Source: Methylobacterium sp. Leaf108
Lineage (GTDB): Bacteria; Pseudomonadota; Alphaproteobacteria; Rhizobiales; Beijerinckiaceae
DNA: 64,000 bases
Assembly: GCF_001423265.1 (NCBI RefSeq)
Contig: NZ_LMND01000005.1
Location: 55,218 to 119,217 of the forward strand
Direction: 5' to 3'
Every line of letters starts with the position of its first letter. Position 1 is the stretch's first letter. This document shows positions 28,951-39,479 of this stretch, piece by piece. A program made the translations under genes and the position numbers. The notes beneath the pieces were generated by a model. That model had not been told where the DNA came from, ran no database searches, and saw only the letters and a program-made list of their open reading frames with translations.

Positions 28951-28980
28951 ACCGCGCCCGGTCCACCGGCCGGGCGCGGT
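28951..28980 (+). terminator. Perfect 11-bp hairpin between the small ORF and atpC
   Basis: ACCGCGCCCGG pairs exactly with CCGGGCGCGGT around the loop TCCACCGG, 35 bp before the atpC start. There is no T-run afterwards. It may cause partial termination or mRNA processing that sets the epsilon level, rather than full termination. Confidence 0.5.
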
Positions 28981-29015
28981 CCTCCACGATGTCCGACCCC
29001 AGGAATCCTGACGCC

Positions 29016-29417
29016 ATGGCCACCTTCCAGTTCGACTTCGTCGGCCCCGAGCGGACCCTGTACTCGGGCCAGGTCGAAGCCGTGCAGCTTCCCGGCGTCG
29101 AGGGCGAGATGACGGTGTTGCCGGGCCACGCCCCGGTGCTCACCGCGCTGAAGGTCGGCGTGATCGTCATCAACGAGACCGGGCATGCCGGCAAGCGCGT
29201 GCTGGTGCGCGGTGGCTTCGCCGACATCGGGCCCACCGGCGTGACGGTGATCGCCGAGCGGGCGAACCCCTTCGAGGAGATCACCCCGACCTCCATCGAC
29301 GCCGACATCGCCGCCCTCCAGCTCCAGCGCGACGCCACCGAGGACTTCGCCAAGCGCGAGGAGATTGACGGCCAGATCGTCCAGTTGAAGGACGCCAAGG
29401 TCGCCCTCAGCTTCTGA
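29016..29417 (+). CDS. atpC: ATP synthase F1 subunit epsilon
   Basis: The epsilon subunit of F1, part of the rotor. The 133-residue product begins MATFQFDFVGPERTLYSGQVE and has the GEMTVLPGHAPVLTALK signature of the N-terminal beta sandwich. A short C-terminal helical part (IDADIAALQLQRDATEDF) follows. An in-frame ATG at 28989 would add nine residues, but homologous starts favour 29016. It is the last gene of the F1 operon, facing the convergent CCA-transferase gene 15 bp away. Confidence 0.96.
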   Translation: MATFQFDFVGPERTLYSGQVEAVQLPGVEGEMTVLPGHAPVLTALKVGVIVINETGHAGKRVLVRGGFADIGPTGVTVIAERANPFEEITPTSIDADIAALQLQRDATEDFAKREEIDGQIVQLKDAKVALSF

Positions 29418-29432
29418 GGAACGCGCCCCCGG

Positions 29433-30692
29433 TCAGTCGAGCCGGCCGGCGGCCTCCAGGGCGACGGCGACCAGGTCGTCGATCGCGGCTGCCTCGGTCG
29501 GGCAGCCCGCCTCGAGCCACCGCCGTCGCGCCGCCTTCAGGCCGCGGCCCACCGCCGGCCCGGCCGGCACGCCCCGCCCGACCAGGTCGGCGCCAGCGAC
29601 GGGAAACACCGGCCGCGCCTCCGTCCCGTCGAGGACCGCCGCCAGGGCGGCCCGGCCCTCCTCGGTCATCATCGGCTCCGCTTCCTCGCCGGCGAGGACC
29701 GACAAGGCCTCCGATAGCGCCCGACCGTCGTTGTCGGCCAGAAGCGCGCGCATGGCGGCACGACCGCGTGCGCGCGTCCCTCCGAGGGCGTCCAAGGCGC
29801 CGGCGTAGGCCGACAGGTGCCGGACCTCGGCCCGGGACAGGCGCAGGCCATTCTCCAGGCGCTCGACGTCGCCGGCCTCGCGCACCGCCAGGGCCGCGAG
29901 GCGGGACAACCCGTCCGCCTGCGGCAGCGCCGCGAGCAGGCGCCCGAGACGATCGAGGTCGCCGGAGCTCGCGAGCAGGCGCGTCAGGATACCGTGTCGC
30001 GCCATCACGCCCAGCGCCGGCAGCGCACCGGGGGCGACCAAGAGCTTGAGCAGTTCCGCCCGGATGCGCTCGCGCGACAGACCGTCGACGGCGTCCCGCA
30101 CGGCGATGCAGGCGGCCAGGCCCTCCCCGTCCGGCGGCCCGAGGCCGTAGCGGGCGTGGAACCGGAAGAAGCGCAGGATCCGCAGGGCGTCCTCGCGGAT
30201 GCGCGTCGGCGCGTCGCCGATGAACCGCACCCGCCCCGCCGCGAGGTCGGCGATGCCGCCGGTGGTGTCGTGCAGGCGGCCCTCGGCGTCGAGGGAGAGG
30301 GCGTTGATGGTGAAGTCACGCCGCTCGGCATCGCGCCCGAAATCGCGGCCGAAGCGCACCACCGCGTGACGCCCGTCCGTCTCGACGTCCTCGCGCAGGG
30401 TCGTCACCTCGAAGGCGGTGCCGTCGGCGAGCAGGGTCACGGTGCCGTGGTCGATCCCGGTGGGGATGGCACGAAGACCCGCATCCGCGGCGAGCGCCAT
30501 CACGGCGGCGGGCGCGATGGTGGTGGCGAGATCGAGGTCGTCGGCCGACCCGCCGAGGAGGGCGTCGCGGACGCAGCCTCCCACCGGCCGGGTCTCCTCG
30601 CCGGGCACCGCCAGGGCCCGCAGGACGCGGCCGACATCCCGGCGACGCAGGAGGGCGGCCGGAGCGTCGTATGCGAGGCGCCGCCCGGTCAC
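29433..30692 (-). CDS. cca: CCA tRNA nucleotidyltransferase
   Basis: Adds or repairs the 3' CCA end of tRNAs. The 419-residue product has the class II nucleotidyltransferase head (VGGCVRDALLGGSADDLDLAT, with the DxD pair, about 37-57), then DHGTVTLLADGTAFEVTTLREDV and RDFGRDAERRDFTINALS, and RFIGDAPTRIREDALRILRFFRFHARYG of the neck domain. The start is GTG 30692, whose GTGA overlaps the stop of the DUF6111 gene. All tRNAs in the window encode CCA, so its main job here may be repair. Confidence 0.92.
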   Translation of the reverse strand: MTGRRLAYDAPAALLRRRDVGRVLRALAVPGEETRPVGGCVRDALLGGSADDLDLATTIAPAAVMALAADAGLRAIPTGIDHGTVTLLADGTAFEVTTLREDVETDGRHAVVRFGRDFGRDAERRDFTINALSLDAEGRLHDTTGGIADLAAGRVRFIGDAPTRIREDALRILRFFRFHARYGLGPPDGEGLAACIAVRDAVDGLSRERIRAELLKLLVAPGALPALGVMARHGILTRLLASSGDLDRLGRLLAALPQADGLSRLAALAVREAGDVERLENGLRLSRAEVRHLSAYAGALDALGGTRARGRAAMRALLADNDGRALSEALSVLAGEEAEPMMTEEGRAALAAVLDGTEARPVFPVAGADLVGRGVPAGPAVGRGLKAARRRWLEAGCPTEAAAIDDLVAVALEAAGRLD

Positions 30693-30946
30693 CGGAACGT
30701 GCCCGGCACCACCTGTCCGTTCTCGAGGCGCGGCGGCACGTAGCCTCCGCGATGACTCTCGCCGAACAAACCGGTGAGGACGAGCGACACCACCACGAGG
30801 CCGATGCCGGCCATGAACAGGCGGAACACCTGCCCCTCCCAATGGTAGCCCTGGTGCGGGTTGCGGCCCTTGAGCGCGAGGTAGCCGTAGAACAGCGCCC
30901 ACGGCAGCAGGAACAGCAGGGCTTCTTGGACGATCCTGGCGATCAT
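30689..30946 (-). CDS. DUF6111 family small membrane protein
   Basis: An 85-residue protein with two hydrophobic helices: IVQEALLFLLPWALFYGYLAL (about 5-25) and LFMAGIGLVVVSLVLTGLF (about 43-61). The loop between contains GRNPHQGYHWEGQVF, and the end is PPRLENGQVVPGTFR. Small proteins of this kind sit beside the CCA-transferase gene in many Rhizobiales. Its four-base overlap with cca indicates coupled translation. Function unknown. Confidence 0.85.
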   Translation of the reverse strand: MIARIVQEALLFLLPWALFYGYLALKGRNPHQGYHWEGQVFRLFMAGIGLVVVSLVLTGLFGESHRGGYVPPRLENGQVVPGTFR

Positions 30947-31047
30947 GATGCCTTCGAGGACTCTCGATACGGGGAGGGTTCCGGTCCGAGGCTCCCGCAG
31001 GCCGGTCCGGCGGCCGACCGGAACCCTACGGACTCAGGTGGTCCCGT

Positions 31048-31749
31048 CTACCCGGTTTCGACAGACGGCCTCGCGCGGCGTGACGAAGCACGGGTGTCCC
31101 CGGGCGCCCAGAGGCGTTCGTAGAGGTTGCGCACGATGCCCGCCGTCACGCCCCAGATCAGGCGATCCGCGTGGGTGATGGCGTAGTAGCGCCGGGTCCG
31201 GCCGCGCCAGGCGCCGGAACCGAGGCTGTGGCCGGCCGGGTCCATGAGCACGTCGAGGGGCACCTCGAACACCTCCGCCACCTCCTCCGGGTTGAGGGCG
31301 AGGGTGAGGGGCTCCTCCACCAGCCCGACCACCGGCACCACGAGGAAGCCGGTGGCCGAGAGGTAGGGGTCGAGGTAGCCGAGCACCCCGACCCGCTCGG
31401 ATGCGAGGCCGATCTCTTCCCACGCCTCCCGCAGGGCGGTGCCGGCCGGGCCGGGATCGGCCGGATCGATCTTGCCGCCGGGAAACGAGATCTGGCCGGA
31501 ATGGTCGCGCAGGCCCGCGCTGCGCTGGGTGAAGAGCACGGAGAGGCCGGTGTGGCGGGCCACCACCGGCACCAGCACCGCCGCGTGGCGATGCGGGCCG
31601 GGCGGGGCGACGGCGATCCCGTCCGCGTCGAGGTCGTGGTCGCCGCGCGGATTGGAGGTGGGATCGCCGGGGCGGGGGGCATCGGCCGAGAGGCCGGCGG
31701 CGGCCCGTTCCAGAAACGCCGCCAGGCTGTCGGGGCGCGCGCCGTTCAA
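31048..31749 (-). CDS. Nudix CoA pyrophosphatase
   Basis: A 233-residue Nudix hydrolase of the CoA/acyl-CoA pyrophosphatase group, which cleaves CoA to phosphopantetheine and 3',5'-ADP. The box begins GGKIDPADPGPAG and ends ALREAWEEIGL. Just before it stands SAGLRDHSGQISFPGG, whose LRxHxGQxxFPGG pattern marks the CoA-specific group. I chose TTG 31749 because its TTGA overlaps the stop of the DUF1285 gene; an ATG at 31806 would lie inside that gene. Confidence 0.88.
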   Translation of the reverse strand: MNGARPDSLAAFLERAAAGLSADAPRPGDPTSNPRGDHDLDADGIAVAPPGPHRHAAVLVPVVARHTGLSVLFTQRSAGLRDHSGQISFPGGKIDPADPGPAGTALREAWEEIGLASERVGVLGYLDPYLSATGFLVVPVVGLVEEPLTLALNPEEVAEVFEVPLDVLMDPAGHSLGSGAWRGRTRRYYAITHADRLIWGVTAGIVRNLYERLWAPGDTRASSRRARPSVETG

Positions 31750-32330
31750 GCGGCGGCCGCGGGTGCGATGGGATGGAAGACGCCGCCGGCCGCGATGCCG
31801 AACCACGGCGCGCCGTCGACCTCGCGCTCCTCACCCAGGGCGACGAGGTCGTAGGTCAGCGCCCGCGTCACCCGCGCCCACAAGCCGCGGCGCACATGCA
31901 CATAGGGCTTGAGGCCGCCGCCTGCGACCTCCTCGAACCGCAGGCGGTGCTCGGCATCGACGGACACGACGTCGTCGACGTTGGTGCGCACCACGATCCG
32001 CCTGTCGTCGCCCTCGCCCTCCACGGCCATGTCGACGGCCACGAACGGCGCATCCTCCACGGCGATGGCGACACGCTCCGCCGGGGTCACCAGCACGATG
32101 CCGCCGTCCTCCTCGCACCGCAGGATCGAGGCGAACAGCTTGACCATCGCCGGCCGCCGGATCGGCGCCCCCTCGTGGAACCAGGTGCCGTCGGCGGCGA
32201 TGCGCATGTCGATCGTGCCGCAATGGGCCGGGTTCCATCGCTCCACCGGAGGCAGGCCACGCTTTGCCTCGGCGCCGAGGGCCGCGGTGAGGCGGGCGAG
32301 GACGGGATCGGGGGAGGGGATTTCGGGCAT
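31746..32330 (-). CDS. DUF1285 domain protein
   Basis: A 194-residue protein of the DUF1285 family, structurally known elsewhere but of unknown role. Conserved features are PPVERWNPAHCGTIDMRIAADGTWFHEGAPI at about 27-57, MVKLFASILRCEEDG and LVTPAERVAIAVEDAPFVAVD. It is the first gene of a minus-strand run (DUF1285, CoA pyrophosphatase, DUF6111, CCA transferase) with overlapping or close ends. Confidence 0.9.
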   Translation of the reverse strand: MPEIPSPDPVLARLTAALGAEAKRGLPPVERWNPAHCGTIDMRIAADGTWFHEGAPIRRPAMVKLFASILRCEEDGGIVLVTPAERVAIAVEDAPFVAVDMAVEGEGDDRRIVVRTNVDDVVSVDAEHRLRFEEVAGGGLKPYVHVRRGLWARVTRALTYDLVALGEEREVDGAPWFGIAAGGVFHPIAPAAAA

Positions 32331-32660
32331 GAGGGGAACGATAGCGGTTGGACCGGCGTGGGGACAGAGGCGACGGGCACGCCGTGGGCCTTCCGACGAC
32401 CGCTCACGCGTCGGTTCGCGGCGTCCCTGGTCGAATCGGGGAACGACTGCGCGTGTCGGACGCCGCAAAGGACCCGAGGAAAGGACCTGCCGTCCGTCGC
32501 TGCCTCGCCCTGGCGGGCCCTGGCCTCTCGAACGACCAGCGGGCGGACGATTCGTGCCAATCGCACAGGCTCGACGCAGCAGATTGTCCGCTTCCGCTCC
32601 ACCGCGTTGACGTCCGTTTGTCTCCCGCTCATGGCTGGAATTCCAAGCAGGAACGCCGTG
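32331..32660. other. Intergenic region between DUF1285 and the AraC fragment
   Basis: 330 bases with no supported gene. It holds the divergent promoters for the DUF1285 operon and, if expressed, the AraC fragment. Open frames crossing it are Arg/Ser-rich and unlike proteins. Confidence 0.4.
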
Positions 32661-33206
32661 ATGTTCGACACAAGCCGCGTCCAGGACAGTCTAACGCCAT
32701 CCCCGACCTGGACCGCGAGCGTCGATGAAGGGCTCGTCCTCCATCGTGGGCTTACGACGACACGGCCGCTACCAGCGAAAACGGCGAGGGCAGTTTCCAG
32801 GGACCCGCACGACGCGGCCGGAATTGTCTCGTGCATCACGACATCGTCCGCGGATCGCTCGACATCTTCGCGGCGGGCGGCCACCAAGCGCGACGAGATC
32901 CTCGCCTTCATCGCGGCGCAGGCGACCTGCCCGGATCTCACGCCCGAGCGGATCGCGCGCCGCACCGGCGTCTCGCGCACGGTGCTCTATCGCATCCTCG
33001 AGCCGCTCGGCGGCGTGGCGACCTGCGTGCAGCGGCAGCGCCTGCACCTGATGCGCGGCGCCCTGGCCCACCGGGGCGATGCGCGCTCCATCAAGACGAT
33101 CGCCCATGCCAGCGGCTTTCGCAGCGTGACCCATGCCAGCCGCAGCTTCCACAAGGCTTTCGGAATGCCGCCGGGCTCGTACCGCCAGGCAGGACTCGCC
33201 GGCTGA
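32661..33206 (+). pseudogene. AraC-type HTH protein, apparently N-terminally truncated
   Basis: From the first plausible ATG the frame gives 181 residues. Only the last ~95 are recognisable: a complete AraC/XylS double HTH (IAAQATCPDLTPERIARRTGVSRTVLYRILEPLGG, then RSIKTIAHASGFRSVTHASRSFHKAFGMPPGSYR). The ~85 residues before it are low-complexity with no cupin or AraC-binding sensor domain, whereas intact relatives have ~200 residues there. It is therefore either a decayed regulator or a short HTH-only protein. It converges on a complete AraC gene 73 bp away. Confidence 0.6.
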
Positions 33207-33279
33207 CCGGTTCCTCGGCGTCGAGCGGATCGCCGCGGAACCCGTGCCGGTTGCGCTCTCGCGTCCCCCCTGACTGCCG

Positions 33280-34305
33280 TCAGAGTTCGTTGAACCACCC
33301 CACGATCACCAGGCCCGCTTCGGGGAGCGGGACGCGCAGTCCGGTGCGGGCCTGGGAGCGGAGCGCAGCCGGCGAGACGGAAAATTCCTGCACGAAGGCA
33401 CGCCGGAAACTGCGCTCCTGCCGGAAACCGAACCGCGCGGCCACCGCGGCCGAGGTGAGGTCCGCGTGTCGCCCCGCCGTGATCTCTCCGTGCGCGCGGG
33501 CCAGGCGCAGCCGCCGGATCGTCGCCGCGATGTTCCCGCCATCGCGCATGAGACGGTAGAGGCGTGCGCGAGACAAGGCGAACTGCCGGCAGATCAGGTC
33601 CGGCCCGAGGTCCGGGTCGGCGAGGCGTTCCTTGATGTAGCGCCGCACGGCCTTGGCGAGTTCGGCCTCGTCGTCCGCGGCCGCGGCCGTGTTCGCGATG
33701 TTCTGCAGGGATGACTTGGACAGGCAGGCGGCGAGCAGCGTGAGGCTGCTGCGACTGGCGATGGACACCTTGGCGGGCGGCAGCGGATCGGGCATCGCGA
33801 GGAGCCCCTCGATGTGCGCCCCCACGAGCAGCGCCTCCACCGAGTTCGGCGGGTATACCCGCCCGTCGAAGGGACCGATCGGCCCCATGGCCGCCTCGAG
33901 AAGCCGGCGCGGCACGACGAGGGCCGTGAGCGTGATGCCTTCGAGCCGATAGTCGGCCGGGCTCGACAGCTTGGTGATCGACATCGCGCCGGGCTCGAAA
34001 CGCATGCGCCGCCGACCGCAGACGCCTTCGCCCCGGCCGGCCAGGAAGACGTTGATGAAGACGTGATCGAGGCCGATGCGCTCGGCCGCCGCCTTGGTCC
34101 GGACCAGACGGAAATCGCCGGCGGTGACATGTCCGACCAGCAACGGCCCGATCTGGCGCCAACGGCCCTCCGTCGTGAAGCGCTCCGCTTCCTCCGGGCT
34201 CATCAGGACCTCGCCCGACGGGCTCATCACCTCCCGCCAGGCGGCCTGCCGATAGCCGGCGTCGCCGTCCGCGAGCTGAATCGAATGCCGGGTTGTCGTG
34301 GACAT
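33280..34305 (-). CDS. AraC-family transcriptional regulator
   Basis: A 341-residue DNA-binding regulator. The N-terminal ~220 residues are an AraC-binding-like sensor (e.g. DHVFINVFLAGRGEGVCGRRRMRFEPGAMSI). The C-terminal ~100 residues are the HTH (ADPDLGPDLICRQFALSRARLYRLM, then SAAVAARFGFRQERSFRRAFVQEFSVSPAALR). The ATG at 34305 opens the family-like sequence MSTTTRHSIQLADG. The ligand and target genes are not evident; no catabolic operon is adjacent. Confidence 0.88.
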   Translation of the reverse strand: MSTTTRHSIQLADGDAGYRQAAWREVMSPSGEVLMSPEEAERFTTEGRWRQIGPLLVGHVTAGDFRLVRTKAAAERIGLDHVFINVFLAGRGEGVCGRRRMRFEPGAMSITKLSSPADYRLEGITLTALVVPRRLLEAAMGPIGPFDGRVYPPNSVEALLVGAHIEGLLAMPDPLPPAKVSIASRSSLTLLAACLSKSSLQNIANTAAAADDEAELAKAVRRYIKERLADPDLGPDLICRQFALSRARLYRLMRDGGNIAATIRRLRLARAHGEITAGRHADLTSAAVAARFGFRQERSFRRAFVQEFSVSPAALRSQARTGLRVPLPEAGLVIVGWFNEL

Positions 34306-34620
34306 GATGAGCGCCCGGCGGAACCGTTCGACCGAGCGTGGGTCATGGAGCGTGGCCGTCGATGTGTCGAGCGCTGCCAGCCCTTTGGCCAAATCGATCC
34401 GCCGGTGGGATCCCCGCGTCGCGCCGAGGCGCACCCGTCTTCGCAAGGGCGGGCCCTGGAGCGGCCGACGACGCCGACGACCGGCGTACCGAGGTCGACG
34501 GCCCGGCGCGCGCCGCCCCTCCATCCCTCCTGCGGCGTCGCGCCGACCTTGCCATCACGCCTCGAACGGCGCCACACTCCCGCCCTTCGAGCGCCGCGGC
34601 GCGACACGGGACGACCACGC
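34306..34620. other. Intergenic region between AraC and MoxR genes
   Basis: 315 bases containing the divergent promoters of the AraC regulator and the MoxR cluster. No gene or clear motif is seen. Confidence 0.4.
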
Positions 34621-35625
<1,005 letters not shown>

Positions 35626-35634
35626 GCCGCGCCG

Positions 35635-36549
35635 GTGGCCGCGACCCAGGTACTTCCGGCGAGCGCGCGAGCCCCCGGCCGCCGCGAGACCGAGCACGCC
35701 CTGTCGCTGGCCGAGCGGATGCCGCGCCTGATCCTGGAGTCGCGCCGGGTCTCGACGACCCTCGCCCACGGCCTCCACGGCCGGCGCCGGGCCGGACCCG
35801 GCGAGAGCTTCTGGCAGTTCCGGCCCTTCGTCGCCGGCGAGGCCGCCGCGCGCATCGACTGGCGCCGCTCGGCCCGCGACGACCGGCTCTACGTGCGCGA
35901 GCGCGAATGGGAGGCGGTGCACAACATCTGGTTCTGGATCGACCGTTCCGCCTCCATGGGCTTCGCCTCCAGGCTCGCGCAGGCCTCCAAGGTCGAGCGT
36001 GCCCTGGTGCTCGGGTTCGCCCTGGCCGACGTGCTGGTGGAGGGCGGCGAGCGCACCGGCCTGCTGGGCCTCACCCGCGCCACCGCCTCGCGAAAGGTCG
36101 TCGAGACCATGGCGCAGGCCCTGGTCGAGGACCGCGCCGGGCTCGACCGCGACGGCCCGCCCCGGGCGGTTCCCGGCCGCTTCGACGAGGTCATCCTGGT
36201 CAGCGACTTCCTCTCGCCCCTGCCCGAGGTGAAGGCGGCGGTCGATCACATCGCGGGCGGGGGCACCCGCGGCCACCTCGTGGTGGTGGTGGACCCGGTG
36301 GAGGAGAGCTTTCCCTTCACGGGCCAGGCCGTCCTCCACGACCTGGAGAGCGACCGGATCGCCCATATCGGCGATGCCGGCGCCTGGGGTGAGGCCTACC
36401 GCACCCGCATCGCCGAGCACCGGGCCGGCCTCGCCGAGATCGCCCGCAGCCAGGGCTGGACGGTGACGACCCACCGGACCGACCGCCCGGCGAGCGAGGC
36501 CGCCCTCCGCCTCCTGACGCTGGTCGCCGCCTCCCGCGGGACGGGCTGA
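35635..36549 (+). CDS. DUF58 (VWA-like) protein
   Basis: A 304-residue DUF58 protein, the usual partner of MoxR. The hallmark [46 protein letters not shown] is at about 47-93, followed by a von Willebrand A-like domain with a partial MIDAS ([10 protein letters not shown], about 102) and [12 protein letters not shown] (about 190). It starts at GTG 35635, nine bases after the MoxR stop. The pair is thought to assemble metal or cofactor sites in other proteins; the client here is unknown. Confidence 0.93.
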   Translation: MAATQVLPASARAPGRRETEHALSLAERMPRLILESRRVSTTLAHGLHGRRRAGPGESFWQFRPFVAGEAAARIDWRRSARDDRLYVREREWEAVHNIWFWIDRSASMGFASRLAQASKVERALVLGFALADVLVEGGERTGLLGLTRATASRKVVETMAQALVEDRAGLDRDGPPRAVPGRFDEVILVSDFLSPLPEVKAAVDHIAGGGTRGHLVVVVDPVEESFPFTGQAVLHDLESDRIAHIGDAGAWGEAYRTRIAEHRAGLAEIARSQGWTVTTHRTDRPASEAALRLLTLVAASRGTG

Positions 36550-36553
36550 ACCG

Positions 36554-39379
36554 ATGCTGGGATTGCCGCTGACCTTCGCCGCCCCCCTGGCGCTCGCCGC
36601 CCTCGTCGCACTGCCGGCCCTGTGGTTCCTGCTGCGGGTGACGCCGCCGCGGCCCCAGCGCATCGACTTTCCGCCCCTGCGGATCATGGCCGACCTGATG
36701 CCGGCCCGCGAGACGCCGGCGCGCACGCCGCCCTGGCTCCTGATCCTGCGCATCCTGGCCGCCGCCTGCCTGATCCTGGCCGTGTCCGGACCCGTCTGGA
36801 ACGCCGCCGGCATCGGCGCCGCGGCCGGGCGCACGCCGCTCCTCGTGATGATCGACAACGGCGCCACCGCCGCCCACGACTGGCGCGAGCGCCTGCAGGC
36901 GGCCACCGACGAGATCGAGGCCGCCGCCCGCGACGGCCGCCCGGTGGGCGTCGCGGCGATGGCCGAACCCGCCACCGCCCTCGAGACCCGGACGCCGGCC
37001 GCCGCCCTCGACCGCCTGCGGGCGGTCGCGCCCCGGCCGCACCTGGCCGCCCGCCCGGTCCATCTGCCGGCCATCGCGGCATTCCTCGAGCGGATGCCCG
37101 GCACAGCCGTCGTCTGGATCAGCGACGGAATCGCCGATGTCGGCGGCGACGGCTTCGCCGCCGGTCTCGGCGACCTGATCGCCAAGGCCGGAGCGAGCCT
37201 GACCATCCGCCGCGCCGAGGTGCCTCCGGCGCTCACCCTCACCACCACGGAGGCCGGCGGGCGGCTGAGCGCCCATGTCCTCAGGGCGGCGGCCAATGGC
37301 CGCGACGGCGGGGCGGTGCGGGCCCTCGACCAGAAGGGCCTGCCGCTGGCCGAGCACGATTTCGCCTTCGCCCAGGGTGCGACCGAGACCGAGGTGGCGT
37401 TCGACATGCCGGTGGAACTGCGCAATGCCATCGCCCGCGTCGAAATCGCCGGCGAACGGTCCGCCGCCGCCGTCAGGCTGATGGATGAGCGCGGCCGGCG
37501 CCGCCGGGTCGGGCTCGTCTTCGGCGGCACCAGCGACCAGGCCCAGCCGCTGCTGGCCCCCACCTACTACCTGTCGCGCGCCCTCGTGCCCTTCGCCGAC
37601 GTGCAGGAGCCGCGCGGCGCCACCGGGGTCTCCGATTCCATCGCCCGGATGATCGACGCGCAGGTCTCGGTGCTGGTGCTGGCCGATGTCGGCGCCCTCG
37701 ATGCCCAGGCCTCCGCCCGGGTGACGAGCTTCGTGGAGGCGGGTGGCCTGCTCCTGCGCTTTGCCGGGCCGCGCCTCGCCTCCGGCAACGACACCCTGGT
37801 GCCGGTACGCCTGCGCCGCGGCGGCCGGACGCTCGGGGGCACCCTGTCCTGGGACAGCCCGAAGACGCTGGCCGCCTTCGCTCCCGAAAGCCCCTTCGCC
37901 GGCCTCACCCCGCCCGCCGATATCGGCGTGCGCCGCCAGATCCTGGCCGAACCGGACGCCGACCTGCCCGGCCGCACCTGGGCCTCGCTCCAGGACGGCA
38001 CGCCCATCGTCACCGCCGAGAAGCGAGGGCAGGGCCTCGTGGTGCTGTTCCACGTCACCGCCGACACCACCTGGTCCAACCTGCCGCTCTCGGGCCTCTT
38101 CATCGACATGCTGCGCCGGGTCGTCGGCTTGGCGGGAACCGGATCGGCCCCGGTGGCCGCCGAGGGGCAGGCGCCCGCCGCCGCGATCCTGGCGCCGCGC
38201 CTCGCCCTCGACGGCTTCGGGGCGCTCGGCAGCCCGCCGGCCGGGGCCACCGCGGTGGCGGCCGACCAGTCGGAACGGGCGAGCTACGAGCATCCCGCCG
38301 GCTTCTACGGCCCCGCCGACGCCGGCATCGCCGTGAACGCACTGCTGCCGGACGACCGGCTGAAGCCCTTGGACGTGGCGAGCCTCGCCGGCGCCCGGTT
38401 CGAGGCGCTGGGCGGGGCCGAGACCCGGGACCTGCGCGCACCGCTGTTCAGCCTTGCGCTGCTGCTCCTCGTCCTCGACACCCTGGCCGGGCTCTGGCTC
38501 GGGGGCTTTACCGCCCGCCTGCCGGGCCGGCGCACGGCCCGCGCCGCCGCGGCCGCGCTGGCCGTCGCGGGGGGACTGGCGATCCTGACGATCCCCTCGC
38601 CCGGTCATGCCCAGGCGGACGCGGCCGGGCGCCCGGCCGGCTTCGAATCGGCGCTGGCGACGCGTCTCGCCTTCGTGGTGACCGGTGACGAGGCGGTCGA
38701 TGCCGCGAGCAAGGCCGGCCTCTCGGGTCTGACCCAGATGCTCGCCGCCCGCACCGCCTTGGAGCCCGGCGAACCGATCGGGATCGACCCGTCCCGGGAC
38801 GAGCTCGCGTTCTATCCGATCATCTACTGGCCGATCGTCCCGAACCGGCCGCAGCCCGGCGAGGCCGCGATCCGGCGGATCGACGCCTTCATGCGCAACG
38901 GCGGCACGGTGCTGTTCGACACCCGCGACGCACTCACCGCGCGGCCGGGCGGACCGGCCACCGCCGAGGCGCTGTACCTGCGCAAGATGCTGAGCACCCT
39001 CGAGGTGCCGGAACTCGAGCCGGTGCCGGCCGACCACGTCCTCACCAAGGCGTTCTACCTCGTCGACAGCTTCCCCGGCCGTTACAGCACCGGCCAGACC
39101 TGGGTCGAGACCCTGCCGCCGGCCGGCGAGGGCAGCGAGCGGCGCCCGGCCAGGGCCGGCGACGGCGTGTCGCCGATCATCATCACCGGCAACGACCTCG
39201 CCGCCGCCTGGGCGGTGGGCAAGCGCGGCGAGCCGCTCTACCCCATCGTCGGCGGCGACCAGCGCCAGCGCGAGATGGCCTTCCGCGGCGGCATCAACTT
39301 CGTGATCTACACGCTGACGGGCAACTACAAGGCCGACCAGGTCCACGTTCCGGCGCTTTTGGAAAGGCTGGGGCAGTGA
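36554..39379 (+). CDS. BatA N-terminal / DUF4159 large membrane protein
   Basis: A 941-residue protein. The first ~80 residues match the aerotolerance-regulator (BatA) N-terminus with two membrane helices ([43 protein letters not shown]). A VWA-like part follows ([15 protein letters not shown] ... [13 protein letters not shown]), then a middle region, another membrane helix (about 630-650, [21 protein letters not shown]), and a C-terminal DUF4159 domain ([20 protein letters not shown] ... [14 protein letters not shown] ... [28 protein letters not shown]). The architecture is typical of alphaproteobacterial MoxR clusters. It starts four bases after the DUF58 gene. Confidence 0.9.
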   Translation: MLGLPLTFAAPLALAALVALPALWFLLRVTPPRPQRIDFPPLRIMADLMPARETPARTPPWLLILRILAAACLILAVSGPVWNAAGIGAAAGRTPLLVMIDNGATAAHDWRERLQAATDEIEAAARDGRPVGVAAMAEPATALETRTPAAALDRLRAVAPRPHLAARPVHLPAIAAFLERMPGTAVVWISDGIADVGGDGFAAGLGDLIAKAGASLTIRRAEVPPALTLTTTEAGGRLSAHVLRAAANGRDGGAVRALDQKGLPLAEHDFAFAQGATETEVAFDMPVELRNAIARVEIAGERSAAAVRLMDERGRRRRVGLVFGGTSDQAQPLLAPTYYLSRALVPFADVQEPRGATGVSDSIARMIDAQVSVLVLADVGALDAQASARVTSFVEAGGLLLRFAGPRLASGNDTLVPVRLRRGGRTLGGTLSWDSPKTLAAFAPESPFAGLTPPADIGVRRQILAEPDADLPGRTWASLQDGTPIVTAEKRGQGLVVLFHVTADTTWSNLPLSGLFIDMLRRVVGLAGTGSAPVAAEGQAPAAAILAPRLALDGFGALGSPPAGATAVAADQSERASYEHPAGFYGPADAGIAVNALLPDDRLKPLDVASLAGARFEALGGAETRDLRAPLFSLALLLLVLDTLAGLWLGGFTARLPGRRTARAAAAALAVAGGLAILTIPSPGHAQADAAGRPAGFESALATRLAFVVTGDEAVDAASKAGLSGLTQMLAARTALEPGEPIGIDPSRDELAFYPIIYWPIVPNRPQPGEAAIRRIDAFMRNGGTVLFDTRDALTARPGGPATAEALYLRKMLSTLEVPELEPVPADHVLTKAFYLVDSFPGRYSTGQTWVETLPPAGEGSERRPARAGDGVSPIIITGNDLAAAWAVGKRGEPLYPIVGGDQRQREMAFRGGINFVIYTLTGNYKADQVHVPALLERLGQ

Positions 39380-39407
39380 CGGTGTCGAACAGGCTCGACG
39401 TCCTGAG

Positions 39408-39445
39408 CCTTCCCCCCGCATCGGGGGGAAGGTCGGGTGGGTGTT
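39408..39445. repeat. Palindromic intergenic repeat in the MoxR cluster
   Basis: CCTTCCCCCC-GCATC-GGGGGGAAGG (perfect 10-bp stem, 39408-39432) followed by TCGGGTGGGTG. It has the same layout as the elements at 5011 and 26153. It lies between two genes of the MoxR cluster and may also work as a terminator or mRNA stabiliser. Confidence 0.65.
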
Positions 39446-39479
39446 TTGGTCCTATCGTCGAACACCGAGGCCACCGCCC

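Noticed and set aside
36317..39421. A 1034-codon minus-strand frame opposite the BatA/DUF4159 gene
   Set aside because: A shadow frame with Gly/Arg/Gln/His repeats and no domain.
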